A program made the translations under genes and the position numbers. Below are positions 33,692 to 33,849 of a DNA stretch of 33,849 nt, in pieces. The stretch spans positions 1-33,849 of the forward strand of contig DCGP01000038.1 in assembly GCA_002314595.1 (NCBI GenBank). Direction: 5' to 3'. The notes beneath the pieces were generated by a model. The model was given only the letters and a program-made list of their open reading frames with translations, was not told the DNA's origin and ran no database searches. Source of the DNA: Clostridiales bacterium UBA1775 (GTDB taxonomy: Bacteria; Bacillota; Clostridia; Monoglobales; Firm-18). Every line of letters starts with the position of its first letter. The stretch's first letter is position 1.

Positions 33692-33717
33692 AAAACCACC
33701 GAGTAATCGGTGGTTTT
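33692..33717 (+). terminator. Terminator of the metallophosphoesterase gene
   Basis: Perfect stem AAAACCACCGA / TCGGTGGTTTT with a 4-base loop, then TTATTTG. It starts 12 bases after the stop codon. Confidence 0.9.
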
Positions 33718-33781
33718 TATTTGCCTATTTTGTAATCAAAGCTTTTAGTTATGTGCATTTTTCCCTACTTTTTGGGTTGAA

Positions 33782-33849
33782 TAAAAATAGTGCAGAATGG
33801 ACAAACCAAATCAAGCCTTATGGCTTGACACCCCGAAGGCGTACAAAGG
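33782..33849. repeat. Structured interspersed repeat, copy 2 (cut by window end)
   Basis: The end of the window matches copy 1 at about 40 of 53 positions from AATAG to CCCGAAGGCGTA, with no net length change. The inner arm is TCAAGCC/GGCTTGA here but CAAG/CTTG in copy 1, so pairing is kept while bases differ. GTTATGTGCATTTTT precedes it at 33748-33762. Its right half lies beyond the window. Confidence 0.55.

Noticed and set aside
1..33849. CRISPR array, tRNA, rRNA or insertion sequence
   Set aside because: No regularly spaced direct repeats, tRNA-like cloverleaf ends, rRNA stretches or transposase motifs were seen on either strand.

Overview
The window is AT-rich DNA with dense genes, strong AGGAGG-type ribosome binding sites, TTGACA-N17-TATAAT-type promoters, a lysine riboswitch, a T-box leader and a trimeric HydABC-type [FeFe]-hydrogenase. 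Together these point to an anaerobic, low-GC member of the Clostridia, probably a gut or rumen commensal. Genus cannot be read from the sequence. I see no rRNA, tRNA, CRISPR array, transposase or integrase.

Layout. (1) 1-1300 is the lysis end of a prophage or remnant: a small phage-type protein, a holin and an Amidase_2 endolysin, ending in a terminator. (2) 1373-5247 is accessory DNA: a reverse-strand gene with a HEPN-like R-x4-H motif, a 914-residue secreted surface protein with one sharply GC-rich lectin-fold-like segment, and a small XRE regulator whose promoter overlaps that of the surface protein. (3) 5280-10792 is an alaS-hinT-ftsK/spoIIIE housekeeping operon, preceded by a sirtuin gene (10861-11607). 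(4) 11737-14247 is dapA-lysA behind a lysine riboswitch with a visible terminator/antiterminator switch. (5) 14273-17471, divergent from it, encodes a PLP aminotransferase and glutamine-dependent NAD synthetase. (6) 17529-21662 is hydCBA, an electron-bifurcating-type hydrogenase. (7) 22031-28792 is a six-gene operon (acyl-CoA synthetase, iorA, iorB, paaK-type ligase, ACT-domain protein, Mpv17-like membrane protein) behind a T-box leader whose specifier reads UAC (Tyr). (8) 28811-32131 is an AEC-family permease plus a large unrecognised protein, probably a six-hairpin glycosidase-like enzyme. (9) 32163-33717 is a secreted metallophosphoesterase with two C-terminal stalk domains. A structured repeat family appears at 21891-22012 and again, cut by the window edge, at 33782-33849.

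How the parts work together. The dapA-lysA operon makes lysine and is shut off by it. The T-box operon carries the enzymes that interconvert arylacetates and aromatic 2-oxoacids. T-box control by uncharged tRNA-Tyr implies use in the biosynthetic direction (arylacetate to aryl-CoA to arylpyruvate to aromatic amino acid), with reduced ferredoxin as electron donor. HydABC next door is the kind of enzyme that balances ferredoxin, NADH and H2 in such cells. The aminotransferase at 14332 could supply the last transamination, but this is not shown by the sequence.

The most unusual items are the Tyr T-box on an arylacetate operon, the retroelement-variable-region-like segment in the surface protein, the paired structured repeats, and the HEPN-like gene beside the phage lysis cassette.
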